From Candidatus Protochlamydia amoebophila UWE25 (GTDB lineage: Bacteria; Chlamydiota; Chlamydiia; Chlamydiales; Parachlamydiaceae): a DNA stretch of 64,000 nt. Made by a program: the position numbers and the translations under genes. The stretch is from assembly GCF_000011565.2 (NCBI RefSeq), contig NC_005861.2, positions 496,001 to 560,000 on the forward strand, read 5' to 3'. The notes beneath the pieces were generated by a model that was given only the letters and a program-made list of their open reading frames with translations, searched no databases and had not been told where the DNA came from. This document shows, one piece after another, positions 7,904 through 17,058 of this stretch. Position 1 is the stretch's first letter. Every line of letters starts with the position of its first letter.

Positions 7904-8334
7904 ATGTTTTGAAAATAAAAATTCGAATTTTTTTTGACACGTGTTATGAAATTTTTTTTCAGCGAATAAAAGTTATTTATCTCCTGTTCCTTTTGTCAGA
8001 TAGTGCGGACATTGACACCATTTTGGACTTCATTGCTTTCAAAGTAAAGGGGAACATAAAAGTAGTTGGGCAAAGCAAAAGCAGCTGTGTGAGAGATATA
8101 CAGAGAAAGAAGAAGACAAATAAGCGCTTACTAACGTTGAAACAAACAGAGATAAGAGAGCGCTGATAAAACTTAATTTTGAAAGTTTTTTTATCATTGT
8201 CATTTTTACTCTTGAAAATGGTTTGATTAGTTAAGCAAACAAATTTTTAGTGTGTTTTGGAATAGGGAGGCTGAATTTGTCTGAAAATTTTCAGCTGATA
8301 CAGAAAATCATGAATGACTGTTAGGCCATAAACT
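7904..8334. other. Intergenic region without a supported gene
   Basis: About 430 bases. An 85-codon frame starting with TTG at 7909 exists but has no ribosome binding site and an implausible composition. A short hairpin, AAAACTT/AAGTTTT followed by T residues (about 8167-8193), could end transcription of the gene at 7085. Nothing else is recognised. Confidence 0.4.
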
Positions 8335-9297
8335 TTATTGTTTACTTGTCAAATCATCTTTAAAATAGTGATGCCGTTTTCGAAATGGCTTGTGAACATC
8401 TTGATGATGATAAGGCCTGACGCGGGGAGCATTTTGGCAATCCGTACAGCAACAACCTAAAAATTTCTCTACGCAAGTTTGGCAACACAGATACAGGTGG
8501 TTGCAGTCCATATTTGCGCAGTTGTAATAAGTTTCATTGGACGTTTGGCAATGATGGCAAGATCCAATGACAGGGGCTGGTTCTTGACTAATCGGAATGG
8601 TTAAACGATCATCAAAGACAAATAATTTTCCGAGCCAGTGTTCACTTCCTTGTTTCAAGCCATAGTTAATGATTCCTCCCTCTAATTGATAAACCTCTTT
8701 AAATCCTTCTTTTTTGAGCAAAGAGGAATATAGTTCACATCGAATGCCCCCTGTACAATACATCATAATAGGAGTTTGTTCAGGGTTGACTTGCGTTTTA
8801 AGATTTTCTGCGTATTCTTTGAATTCACGGAATGTGTCACAAGGAGGACATTCGGCTCCATCAAACCGACCTACCTGCCATTCATATTCATTTCGCACGT
8901 CTAAAAGAAGCGGACGTTTTTCTTTTTCTAATAATTCTTTCCATTCGAGAGGGGAGATATGTTGACCTGTTTGATTCATATCTACATCTTCATCGAGAGC
9001 GACAAGTTGTTTGCGATACTTAACGGTTTGTCTTGGAAATACATTTTCGTGATGAGAATGAATTTTAAATGGCATTGTTTCAAAAAGAGGATTTGCATGA
9101 AGCCACTTCATATAAGCTTCTGCATCCTCTCGTTTTCCACTCATTTGACCGTTAATGCCTTGTTCGGATAAATAAATTCGAGAAGTAATATTTCGGTCTT
9201 TAAAAAATTCTTTGTGGGCCTTTACTTCTTGATGCGGATCTGCAATTGCAGTAAAATGATAATAAGCTAAAACGAAAAAAGAAGGTTCTTGAGCCAT
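8335..9297 (-). CDS. trhO: tRNA uridine(34) hydroxylase, rhodanese family
   Basis: A 320-residue protein of the TrhO/YceA (UPF0176) family, which hydroxylates U34 of certain tRNAs in an oxygen-dependent first step of ho5U formation. It has an N-terminal acylphosphatase-like domain (YYHF start, SEQGINGQMSG), a rhodanese domain with LLDVRNEYEW and the active-site loop CTGGIRCE at Cys181, and a Cys-rich C-terminal region (CHHC, CANMDC, CCQTC, CCCTDC) likely to bind Zn. The ATG at 9297 is preferred to a GTG at 9306 because AAGAG sits 9 bases upstream of the ATG. It stands alone on the minus strand, divergent from trxA. Confidence 0.92.
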   Translation of the reverse strand: MAQEPSFFVLAYYHFTAIADPHQEVKAHKEFFKDRNITSRIYLSEQGINGQMSGKREDAEAYMKWLHANPLFETMPFKIHSHHENVFPRQTVKYRKQLVALDEDVDMNQTGQHISPLEWKELLEKEKRPLLLDVRNEYEWQVGRFDGAECPPCDTFREFKEYAENLKTQVNPEQTPIMMYCTGGIRCELYSSLLKKEGFKEVYQLEGGIINYGLKQGSEHWLGKLFVFDDRLTIPISQEPAPVIGSCHHCQTSNETYYNCANMDCNHLYLCCQTCVEKFLGCCCTDCQNAPRVRPYHHQDVHKPFRKRHHYFKDDLTSKQ

Positions 9298-9622
9298 GCA
9301 ATTCACTCTTTAAAAACATTGAATAATATTTGATTATTTGTTTGAACTTTGCATCACAACTGCAGTTGCAAATTTATTGTAAACCGAAATCTTGTTGATT
9401 TTCGCTCATCCATTTAGCGAAAATAAATAGCCTTTTCTAGAAGCACAAGAAAGATTAATAAATAGCTAGAAAACCTTGCGTTTATCAAGAAAAAATTCAA
9501 ACTATAAACAATAATTATAACGCATTTAGCCGTTTATTTCAAGTAACACTGTTTTTAAAGAATGACAATCTTTATACCCTCTGGTATAGACTAAATTTTG
9601 TTTATTTTAATAAGGAGTATTT
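9298..9622. other. Divergent promoter region between trhO and trxA
   Basis: 325 bases of AT-rich sequence with no open frame. It holds a good sigma-66-type promoter for trxA (9562-9590). No clear promoter for trhO could be chosen by eye. Confidence 0.5.
9562..9590 (+). promoter_or_regulatory. Sigma-66/sigma-70-type promoter for trxA
   Basis: ATGACA (9562-9567) and TATAGA (9585-9590) are separated by 17 bases. They lie 33 bases before the trxA start, which follows a TAAGGAG ribosome binding site. Placement and spacing are ideal for the major chlamydial sigma factor. Confidence 0.6.
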
Positions 9623-9943
9623 ATGTCAGACAAGCTTGTTCATTTAAATGATGATAATTTTCAACAAACAATTTCTCAAGGTGTCACTTTGGTTGATTTT
9701 TATGCCACTTGGTGTGGGCCTTGCAGAATGATAGCTCCAATTGTTGAACAATTATCTACTACGCTACAGGGGAAAGCAAAAGTTGCTAAACTTGATATTG
9801 ATCAAGCGCAAAGCACAACGGCAGATTTGCAAATTACCTCTGTACCGACGTTGATCGTTTTTAAAGATGGAAAAGAAGTGAAAAGAGTGGTTGGAGTAAA
9901 AGATTTAGATTATCTCTTAAATCTCGTTCAATCTTTTACTTAA
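9623..9943 (+). CDS. trxA: Thioredoxin
   Basis: A 106-residue cytoplasmic dithiol oxidoreductase with the WCGPC active site (Cys31, Cys34), the buried Asp of VDFYA, and the cis-Pro loop SVPTLIVFKDG. Length is standard for TrxA. It has its own promoter and a strong terminator immediately downstream, so it is monocistronic. In C. trachomatis trxA is next to the spoU-type methyltransferase (CT539-CT540, from memory); here the antiporter gene sits between them. Confidence 0.97.
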   Translation: MSDKLVHLNDDNFQQTISQGVTLVDFYATWCGPCRMIAPIVEQLSTTLQGKAKVAKLDIDQAQSTTADLQITSVPTLIVFKDGKEVKRVVGVKDLDYLLNLVQSFT

Positions 9944-9953
9944 TATTTACAAT

Positions 9954-9996
9954 ACTTGACTCAAGAGAAATTTTCTTGAGTCAAGTTCTTTTTTTT
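9954..9996 (+). terminator. Rho-independent terminator of trxA
   Basis: A perfect 13-bp stem (ACTTGACTCAAGA / TCTTGAGTCAAGT) with a 7-base loop, followed immediately by TCTTTTTTTTT. It starts 11 bases after the trxA stop codon. Confidence 0.9.
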
Positions 9997-10403
9997 ATCT
10001 CTTAACTATTTAAGTTAAGTAGAATTTTTTTTGTTATGGTAATTTTTTTCCCAAGATAGAAGCGAATGCAAATTCGAATTCAATAATAGTTTATCCTTTT
10101 AGACTATTTCCTTTTTTCCTTGAACACACAAACCTTACTATTTTTGTTACCTTGTTAAATTTTTCAGCGATGACCGGTTCAAAAGTTTGGAAATACAGGA
10201 TTAAAACGACTAAAACTCTCAAAAGGTCATTTTTACCCTTTGTTAGGGTAGAATGTGAATTTAATGCATTTAAATCTAAGTCATTCCTATTAAAAGAGTT
10301 TTTACATTTCAATTTTAACCTAAATCAAAAAAAATTTTATGATTTAATATCCACTGTTTCTGATAAATGCTAGACGTGCTAAGTTTCGGGAAAGCAATAA
10401 TGG
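9997..10403. other. Intergenic region upstream of the antiporter gene
   Basis: About 400 bases of AT-rich DNA. Frames of about 73 codons exist on both strands between 10091 and 10373 but lack ribosome binding sites and family features. It presumably includes the promoter of the downstream antiporter gene; none stands out. Confidence 0.4.
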
Positions 10404-12083
10404 ATGGTTAACAGCATGGACTCTCATAATCTGAAGATTGTACTCATTTTAGCCTTTGGTTTTTCTTTAGCAGGAATTTTGGGTTATATTACTCACCGTT
10501 TAAAGCTCTCACCGATTTTGGGCTACTTACTTGCTGGATATATTATAGGTCCTTATTCCCCGGGCTTTGTTGCAGATGTCAATGTCTCTGAACAACTAGC
10601 TGAAATTGGCGTTGTTTTAATGCTCTTTGGAGTGGGTTTACATCTAAAATGGGAAGATTTAGTCAACGTAAAAAATATTGCAATACCGGGTGCGATAGGA
10701 CAAACTTTAGTCGCTGCCGCATGTGGGGCTTGGATCGTTTATGCAATTGGTTGGCCTATTGAAGTGGGAATTATTGTTGGTTTGGCTATTGGCGTGGCTA
10801 GTACAGTTGTTCTTGTCAGAGTTTTATCTGATAATCATCTTTTAGATACGTTAGAAGGTCATGTTTCCATAGGTTGGTTAATCGTTGAAGATATTTTGAC
10901 TGTTATAGTTTTGATTTTATTACCTGTTATTTCTACCTTTGCTAAAGAAGGAAATCTTCCTTTAATTGAATTATTAGAGACTTTAGGTTGGACAGTTTTT
11001 AAATTTCTCCTTTTAGCTCTAGTCATGTTCACATTTGGAAAAAAAATTGTGACTTTTATTCTTATGCATATTGCTAGGCTTAGATCACATGAGCTTTTTA
11101 CACTCGCTTTGTTAGCATTAACATTCATGATAGCAGTCGCTTCAGCACTAGTTTTTGGAACATCGATTGCATTGGGTGCATTTATCGCGGGGATGGTGAT
11201 CGGGCAAACCCACGTAAAACATCAAGCAGCAGCCAACGCTCTTCCGATGAAAGATGCATTTGCAGTTATTTTCTTTTTAACTGTAGGGATGATTTTTAAT
11301 CCCATGGCGATTATGGAGAATTTTACACTTTTTATAGGGATTTTAGCGATTGTTGTTGTTATTAAACCACTTGCAGCATTTTTAATTGTAGTGGTCATGC
11401 GTTATCCTGTCAAAGTTGCTTTGACAGTTGCCTTGGCACTTGCTCAAATTGGAGAGTTTTCTTTTATCTTGGGTGAAGAAGCAATTAAATTTCATCTTTT
11501 ACCTGATGAAGGCTATGATATTATTGTTGCTTGTGCTCTTATCTCTATCTCTATCAACCCTCTCTTATTTAAAGGTATTAACTTTTTACAGAATTCTATC
11601 GAATCTGTGCAAAATACCTATAATCCTTTAGTTCCCAATGATATTCCTCCAGTTTTTCATTCTCTTCACGCAATTGTTATTGGATTTGGGCCTTTAGGTC
11701 GAGCTATTGCGCAGACTTTAGAACAGCAAAATTTTGATGTGACTGTGATTGACCAAAATGTAGATACAATTGCTTTCTTAAGTGATAGCCATCAACGAGC
11801 TGTTTTTGGAGATGCTACACTTCCTACCATTTTAGAAGATGCTCATATTAAAGATGCTGATTTGCTACTGATTACTGTTCCGAATTTGAATATAACTTTA
11901 AAAATTATTCAAGTCGCACAACCTCTCAATTCAGAAATGAAAATTTTGGCTCGAGCTAATTATTTAACAGACCAACAAAAGTTACAGAACTTAAATATTC
12001 AATCAGTATGTAGTGAAGAAGAAACAAAGCAAGCGTTTATCAAAATGGTCGACCGGATTGTAAAAGAAGAACTTGAGGCTTAA
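10404..12083 (+). CDS. ybaL: YbaL/KefB-type cation:proton antiporter (CPA2)
   Basis: A 559-residue inner-membrane protein of the monovalent cation:proton antiporter-2 family, closest in my recollection to E. coli YbaL, which has almost the same length. About twelve hydrophobic segments fill residues 8-395, with family motifs GYLLAGYIIGP, FGVGLH, GWLIVEDI and ALAQIGEFSFILGE. A cytoplasmic RCK/TrkA-N Rossmann domain follows (IGFGPLGRAIAQTLE near residue 420, with VIDQN after it), ending near 550. The start is ATG 10404 or ATG 10416; GGGAAAG is upstream. It probably exchanges K+ or Na+ for H+ under control of a nucleotide-bound RCK domain. It separates trxA from trmL. Confidence 0.9.
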   Translation: MVNSMDSHNLKIVLILAFGFSLAGILGYITHRLKLSPILGYLLAGYIIGPYSPGFVADVNVSEQLAEIGVVLMLFGVGLHLKWEDLVNVKNIAIPGAIGQTLVAAACGAWIVYAIGWPIEVGIIVGLAIGVASTVVLVRVLSDNHLLDTLEGHVSIGWLIVEDILTVIVLILLPVISTFAKEGNLPLIELLETLGWTVFKFLLLALVMFTFGKKIVTFILMHIARLRSHELFTLALLALTFMIAVASALVFGTSIALGAFIAGMVIGQTHVKHQAAANALPMKDAFAVIFFLTVGMIFNPMAIMENFTLFIGILAIVVVIKPLAAFLIVVVMRYPVKVALTVALALAQIGEFSFILGEEAIKFHLLPDEGYDIIVACALISISINPLLFKGINFLQNSIESVQNTYNPLVPNDIPPVFHSLHAIVIGFGPLGRAIAQTLEQQNFDVTVIDQNVDTIAFLSDSHQRAVFGDATLPTILEDAHIKDADLLLITVPNLNITLKIIQVAQPLNSEMKILARANYLTDQQKLQNLNIQSVCSEEETKQAFIKMVDRIVKEELEA

Positions 12084-12113
12084 AACTAAGTTAATAAAGG
12101 CTTAATATTATTG

Positions 12114-12560
12114 TTACATAAATCCTTGTTGACGCCACGCTTCATACAAGGCGATACCGGCAGAAGTAGCAAGATTTAAACAACGTACTTTTGGCTTCAT
12201 AGGGATTTTAACAAATCGATTTCCCCATTTTTCTTGAAAAATGGAAGGGAGACCGCTAGTTTCTGAGCCAAATATCAGAAAAGAATCTGCAGCATAAGAA
12301 ACTTCAGTATAAAGAGTTGTCGCTTTGCTAGAGAAAAAGTAAAAAGAAGCTTGTTGATTTTCTAGGTAATTTTCTAAATTTTCAATAAATGAGACGCTGA
12401 CACCTTCCCAATAATCTAGACCTGCTCGCTTTAGCCATCGATCATGCGTACTGAATCCCAAAGGGTGAACCATCATTAAATCTGTTCCAGTAACGGCACA
12501 AGTTCTTACAATATTACCAGCATTTTGGGGAATTTGAGGTTGGAATAAAATAATTTTCAT
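12114..12560 (-). CDS. trmL: tRNA (cytidine/uridine-34-2'-O)-methyltransferase
   Basis: A 148-residue SPOUT-class enzyme that uses S-adenosylmethionine to methylate the wobble ribose of certain tRNA-Leu. Characteristic motifs are the N-terminal PQIPQNAGNIVRTC, the GSETSGLP loop, and the C-terminal knot segment VRCLNLATSAGIALYEA. The length is that of minimal TrmL proteins without an extra RNA-binding domain. It ends 30 bases from the convergent antiporter gene and follows mip on the minus strand, separated by a hairpin. It matches the chlamydial spoU gene that sits next to mip. Confidence 0.93.
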   Translation of the reverse strand: MKIILFQPQIPQNAGNIVRTCAVTGTDLMMVHPLGFSTHDRWLKRAGLDYWEGVSVSFIENLENYLENQQASFYFFSSKATTLYTEVSYAADSFLIFGSETSGLPSIFQEKWGNRFVKIPMKPKVRCLNLATSAGIALYEAWRQQGFM

Positions 12561-12580
12561 AGAGGAAAAGGAAATTTAAT

Positions 12581-12614
12581 GAAAATTTGCAAGCCTAAAG
12601 TCTTGCAAATTTTC
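12581..12614 (-). terminator. Strong hairpin after mip
   Basis: A perfect 13-bp inverted repeat (GAAAATTTGCAAG / CTTGCAAATTTTC) with an 8-base loop, located 27 bases after the mip stop and 21 bases before the trmL start on the minus strand. The following sequence is AT-rich but not a pure T-run, so it may attenuate or process the transcript rather than fully terminate it. Confidence 0.6.
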
Positions 12615-12640
12615 AATGAGATCGGAGTTAATGCAATTTA

Positions 12641-13513
12641 TTAATTTTTAGCAGAAGTATTTGAAGCTTCTGGTGTTTTTGCATTTTTTTGAGCGGGCTC
12701 AAGTTCATATTCTTCTTCATCGATAAAAAGATCTTCTTCATCCGCATCATCAGCAGATTTACCTGTTTTAGTTTTCGCATCGTCTGAGTTGGCTTTTATC
12801 ACTTCAATGTCAAAAATTAAAAGTTCGTTTGGAGGAAGTTGTCCGGTCGTTCCGTATCCGAGATCAGGATGAACGTAAAGACGTCTTTTTTCTCCTTCTT
12901 TCATTCCTACAATTCCTTTGCTAAAGCCAGGGATTGTTTGATCAAGAGGAATGGTAATAGGACCGTCCATTTCTTCAGAAGTTCCAAACACAGTTCCATC
13001 TTGGTATTTTCCTGTATAATGAATTTTTGGAGAAGAGTGAGGTTCAACGACTGGCCCTGTTCCTTCTTTTTCTACTGAATACTGCAGTTTGCCCGGAACG
13101 ATCTCAGTGACATCTGTACTTTGGCTATTTTTTATCATAAAATCATTGGCATTTTTTAAGTTCTTTGTTGACATTTCTTTAAATGCTCTTTCTTGAACTG
13201 CTGCCATCATTTCTTCATATTCTTTTTCTGAAAGAGGGGCAGGTTTTCCAGCTGCACCTTCACGAATCCCTTTGATAATAGCTTCTAAGTCAAATTGCAA
13301 GCCAGGGGCTTGTAAATTTCGGCCGATAAAATGGCCGAAAGCTTCAGAAAGTTTTTGCATGTCAATTTGATCAGATTTTGGTGTTTCAGTCGAAGCTTGA
13401 ACACTTTTATTAGTCTGATTTGTTGCTATATTGGCATCATTAGCATGCAAGACACCACATCCGATAAACATTCCAAAGCTAGCTAGAGCTAATAATTTTG
13501 TCTGTTTGAACAT
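12641..13513 (-). CDS. mip: Mip-like FKBP-type peptidyl-prolyl isomerase, probable lipoprotein
   Basis: A 290-residue exported prolyl isomerase. The ATG at 13513 is chosen because GGAGG lies 8 bases upstream and a signal peptide follows at once (MFKQTKLLALASFGMFIGC), with a Cys that may be lipidated as in Chlamydia Mip. Residues ~50-130 resemble the FKBP_N dimerisation domain (LSEAFGHFIGRNL). The FKBP catalytic domain spans ~150-240 with IHYTGKYQDGTVFGTS, IPGFSKGIVGMKEGEKRRLYV and FDIEVI. A ~45-residue acidic, low-complexity tail ends the protein. The gene lies directly after aspS on the minus strand, as in C. trachomatis (CT541-CT542). It probably folds envelope proteins. Confidence 0.93.
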   Translation of the reverse strand: MFKQTKLLALASFGMFIGCGVLHANDANIATNQTNKSVQASTETPKSDQIDMQKLSEAFGHFIGRNLQAPGLQFDLEAIIKGIREGAAGKPAPLSEKEYEEMMAAVQERAFKEMSTKNLKNANDFMIKNSQSTDVTEIVPGKLQYSVEKEGTGPVVEPHSSPKIHYTGKYQDGTVFGTSEEMDGPITIPLDQTIPGFSKGIVGMKEGEKRRLYVHPDLGYGTTGQLPPNELLIFDIEVIKANSDDAKTKTGKSADDADEEDLFIDEEEYELEPAQKNAKTPEASNTSAKN

Positions 13514-13560
13514 AAATAGACCTCCATTTGAAAGAATATTACTGTAGGCAATCTCACGAA

Positions 13561-15351
13561 TTAAGTCCAAGAAAATTGAGAGTCAGGTACACGTATTTCT
13601 AATTCTTTAAGTTGTTCATTAGCTACCGGGGAAGGGCATTCTATCATTAGATCACTTGCTTTCTGGGTTTTAGGAAATGCAATAACATCACGAATATTTT
13701 CTGTTTGGGTTAAAATCATGATAATACGATCCAATCCTAAAGCAATTCCCAAATGAGGGGGGGTACCATAATTAAGGGCTTCTAAGAAAAATCCAAATTT
13801 TGTTTCGAGTTCTTCTGGAGAAAATTTTAACCGTTCAAAAATCTTTTGTTGGAGATCACTATTGTGAATACGTTGCGAACCTCCCCCAATTTCATAACCA
13901 TTGAGAACAATGTCATAACCTGAGGAACGCATTTTCAAGGGGTTAGTTTCCATTAAATGAAGGTCTTCTAAATGTGGAGAAGTGAATGGATGATGTTCGC
14001 TCTGAAGTCTTTTTTCTTCTTCATTCCAGCTAAATAGAGGGAAATCGGTTACCCATAAAAATTCATAATGATGCGGATCGACAAGATTGCGATCTCTTGC
14101 GATTTTACGCCTTAAATGATCAAGTGCTTGATTTGTTTTAGAAGGAGTATTAGCAATCATAAAGATGATATCTCCTACTTCCATTTCCATTTCTTCAATT
14201 AACTGTTGATGAATAGACTCAGGAAAGAATTTGACAATACTTGAATTAAGACCATTTTCTTGTCTTTTAATCCAAGCCAATCCTTTTACCCCTAGGCGTC
14301 CTACAAACTCAGTATATTCATCGATTGTTTTTCGTGAAAAATCGGCCCCACCTTTGATACAAAATCCTTTCACAAGACCATTTTCTCTGATTTGATCTAA
14401 AAAGACCGAAAATGTTGTTTGGGCAGCAAGATGATTTAAATTGTGCAGTTTCATACCAAAGCGAAGATCGGGACGATCACATCCATATTCTTCCATACAA
14501 ATTGCATGTGACAAGCGTTTAAATGGTGTTGGTACATCGATGTTAGAACAGGTTTTAAAAACTGTTTTTATCAAATCTTCTACAATATTCATTAGATCTT
14601 CAGGCGTACCAAAACTCATTTCCATATCGATTTGCGTGAATTCTGGTTGTCTATCAGCTCGCAAATCTTCATCTCTAAAACATTGCGCTATTTGGAAATA
14701 ACGATCCATTCCAGAAATCATCAACAATTGTTTAAAAATCTGTGGAGATTGCGGTAGTGCGTAAAAATTTCCTGGATAGACACGGGAAGGAACAAGATAA
14801 TCGCGTGCTCCTTCAGGTGTAGATTTACCTAAAATTGGAGTAGAAATTTCTAAGAATCCTTGGTTATTTAAATAATTTCTAACTGCAAGCATAGCTTGAT
14901 GGCGAGTGATTAATTTCTTTGCTACATCTCCTCGCCGAATATCTAGATAACGATATTTTAATCTTAGCTCTTCGTTAACCTCAATAAGGTCATCAGAAAC
15001 CGAAAATGGGGGTGTTTTCGATTTTGAGAGAATGTCCATTTCATGGACCATAATCTCGATTTCTCCAGTGGGAAGCTTCGGATTTGTCATTCCTTCTTGT
15101 CTAGGAATCACTGTTCCTTTAACGGAAATAACCCATTCAGAGCGTAATTTCTCAGCCGCTAAATGGGCAGTTGGACTTTTAATTGGATCGAAAACAAGCT
15201 GGGTTAAGCCAAAACGATCCCTTAAATCAATAAAAATAAGACCTCCGTGATCTCGTCGGCGATTAACCCATCCAGATAAGGTCACTTGAGAATTCACTTT
15301 TTCTTTACGTAATTGTCCACACGTATGGGATCTACGGTAATCAAACATCAT
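13561..15351 (-). CDS. aspS: Aspartate-tRNA ligase (bacterial type)
   Basis: A 596-residue class II synthetase. An N-terminal OB-fold anticodon-binding domain (HTCGQLR, LSGWVNRRRDHGGLIFIDLRDR) is followed by the catalytic core (motif 2 FRDEDLRADRQPEFTQIDMEMSF), the bacterial GAD insertion (about residues 300-420), and motif 3 GIALGLDRIIMIL. Presence of the GAD domain marks the bacterial AspRS type. ATG 15351 is preferred over ATG 15360 because a GGA lies 8 bases upstream of it; the next codon (15348) is also ATG. It lies between hisS and mip on the minus strand, 47 bases before the mip start, the classic chlamydial order. Confidence 0.96.
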   Translation of the reverse strand: MMFDYRRSHTCGQLRKEKVNSQVTLSGWVNRRRDHGGLIFIDLRDRFGLTQLVFDPIKSPTAHLAAEKLRSEWVISVKGTVIPRQEGMTNPKLPTGEIEIMVHEMDILSKSKTPPFSVSDDLIEVNEELRLKYRYLDIRRGDVAKKLITRHQAMLAVRNYLNNQGFLEISTPILGKSTPEGARDYLVPSRVYPGNFYALPQSPQIFKQLLMISGMDRYFQIAQCFRDEDLRADRQPEFTQIDMEMSFGTPEDLMNIVEDLIKTVFKTCSNIDVPTPFKRLSHAICMEEYGCDRPDLRFGMKLHNLNHLAAQTTFSVFLDQIRENGLVKGFCIKGGADFSRKTIDEYTEFVGRLGVKGLAWIKRQENGLNSSIVKFFPESIHQQLIEEMEMEVGDIIFMIANTPSKTNQALDHLRRKIARDRNLVDPHHYEFLWVTDFPLFSWNEEEKRLQSEHHPFTSPHLEDLHLMETNPLKMRSSGYDIVLNGYEIGGGSQRIHNSDLQQKIFERLKFSPEELETKFGFFLEALNYGTPPHLGIALGLDRIIMILTQTENIRDVIAFPKTQKASDLMIECPSPVANEQLKELEIRVPDSQFSWT

Positions 15352-15525
15352 AAGATTCATCCACTAGGTTTTTCATTTTTTCGGCATTATTCATGGCTCG
15401 TTTTTTAAATTTTGTGCTTCGTAGAGAGACTTATGTAGCTTTTCAACGAAAAATTGCGTTTATTTTTCCGTTTAAAAGGAATAGATAATTCTTTCCACAA
15501 CTTCAAATAAAATTGTCCATGAAGA

Positions 15526-16800
15526 TCAATTTTTTAATGTAGGAGCTAATTCATCAATGGTTAATTTGTATTTTTTTCCACTTGCCAATTCTTTAAGTTC
15601 AATCTCTTGGGTTTGGAGTTCATTTTCTCCAATCACAACGACATAGGTAGATTCAATTTGATCAGCATATTGTAGAACTTTTCCTAACTTTTTTCCGCTG
15701 AAATCCATTTGAGTCGGGATACCTTGTTGTCTAAGTTCATGTGTTAGAGTAAAGCAAAGTTGTTTAGCTTCATCACCCATTGGAATTAAAAATAAACTGG
15801 GGTGACAAGGAGAAGGGAGGGGAATGCCTTGATTAATCATCGTTTGAATGATACGTTCAATCCCGGTTCCAAAGCCAATGGACGGAAGGTCAGGACCACC
15901 TAATTCTCGAAGAAGACCATCATATCTTCCACCTCCACCAATACTATTTTGAGCTCCCAGTTCCCCCACAACTACTTCAAAAACAGTTTTATTATAGTAA
16001 TCTAATCCTCGGACGAGAAGGGGATTAACTTGATAAGGAATTTTTAATTGTTTAAGAAGTTTTTTAAGCTGTTCGAAATGAATTTGAGAATCTTCGTCGA
16101 GAAAATCTAGAATTGAGGGAGCGTCAGCAACAATTTGTTTGTCTTGAGCATTTTTTGAATCTAAAATTCTCAAGGGATTAGTTTCAAAGCGATTTTGACT
16201 ATCAGAGGAAAGATTATTTAAATGAGGCTTTAAATAATCTTTTAAAGCTTGTCTAAATGTATGTCTGCAAGAAATAGTTCCAATAGAGTTAATATTCAAA
16301 CTCAAGTTTTGAAGTCCTAGGCGTTTATAAAGCGTATAAAGTAAATCAATCAATTCAGCATCTTGTTCGGGCGAACTATTACCAATAGCCTCGGCTCCAA
16401 ATTGATGATGTTGTCGATATCGTCCGGCTTGAGCTCTTTCGTAGCGAAACATAGGAGCAATATAAAAAAGTTTTTGTAACGGAGCGATTGTATGCAATTG
16501 ATTTTCAATGAAAGAACGCATGACAGGCGCTGTTCCTTCTGGGCGAAGCGACATAGAACGCCCACCTTTATCTTCAAACGTATACATTTCTTTAGAAATA
16601 ATATCAGATGTTTCTCCCACACTTCTTTGAAAAAGCTCTGTTCGTTCAAATAAAGGAGTTCGAATTTCTTGATAACCATAATCTCGTACTGTTTTTCTAA
16701 TGGTTCGTTCAACAAAATCCCATAAATAAGAACTCTTCCAAATTTCTTGGGTATTTGTTGGAATGATATCAAAAACTCCTGGGGGAATTGAAAATTTCAT
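15526..16800 (-). CDS. hisS: Histidine-tRNA ligase
   Basis: A 424-residue class II synthetase that charges tRNA-His. Seen are the N-terminal PPGVFDIIP, motif 2 region PEGTAPVMR and FRYERAQAGRYRQHHQFGAEAIG, the HisA motif LVRGLDYYNKTVFE, the HisB motif GGGGRYDGL, motif 3 IGFGTGIERI and the C-terminal anticodon-binding domain (SLFLIPMG to end). ATG 16800 is favoured over TTG 16818, since AAAGGG precedes it by 7 bases and conserved sequence begins there. It lies just upstream of aspS on the same strand, separated by about 170 bases, so it may have its own transcript. Confidence 0.96.
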   Translation of the reverse strand: MKFSIPPGVFDIIPTNTQEIWKSSYLWDFVERTIRKTVRDYGYQEIRTPLFERTELFQRSVGETSDIISKEMYTFEDKGGRSMSLRPEGTAPVMRSFIENQLHTIAPLQKLFYIAPMFRYERAQAGRYRQHHQFGAEAIGNSSPEQDAELIDLLYTLYKRLGLQNLSLNINSIGTISCRHTFRQALKDYLKPHLNNLSSDSQNRFETNPLRILDSKNAQDKQIVADAPSILDFLDEDSQIHFEQLKKLLKQLKIPYQVNPLLVRGLDYYNKTVFEVVVGELGAQNSIGGGGRYDGLLRELGGPDLPSIGFGTGIERIIQTMINQGIPLPSPCHPSLFLIPMGDEAKQLCFTLTHELRQQGIPTQMDFSGKKLGKVLQYADQIESTYVVVIGENELQTQEIELKELASGKKYKLTIDELAPTLKN

Positions 16801-17058
16801 GAATGCCCTTTTAGTCAAACGTAAAATAAGAAAAAAATAGGATACTTGGAAAAATATAAAAAGTGCAATGGTGAAAAATAACTAACGTAACGCTAGGATT
16901 AACAAGAGCTCGCGTTTGAAACTAGCTTGTATAACGACGGTATTAAAATTTAAATGAGATAAAATAATAGACAAGTTAACTTTACAGCAATGTCCAAACT
17001 TTGGATTTTTATTGATCAATTTTGCATGTTGTCATAAACTTTGGCATTTAATTAAAAA

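Noticed and set aside
7909-8166. 85-codon plus-strand frame starting with TTG
   Set aside because: No ribosome binding site, poor-looking composition (alternating aromatic and Lys/Arg runs) and no family match; kept only as part of the intergenic note.
10091-10373. Overlapping ~73-codon frames on both strands upstream of the antiporter gene
   Set aside because: No ribosome binding sites, overlapping opposite-strand frames in AT-rich DNA, no recognisable protein.
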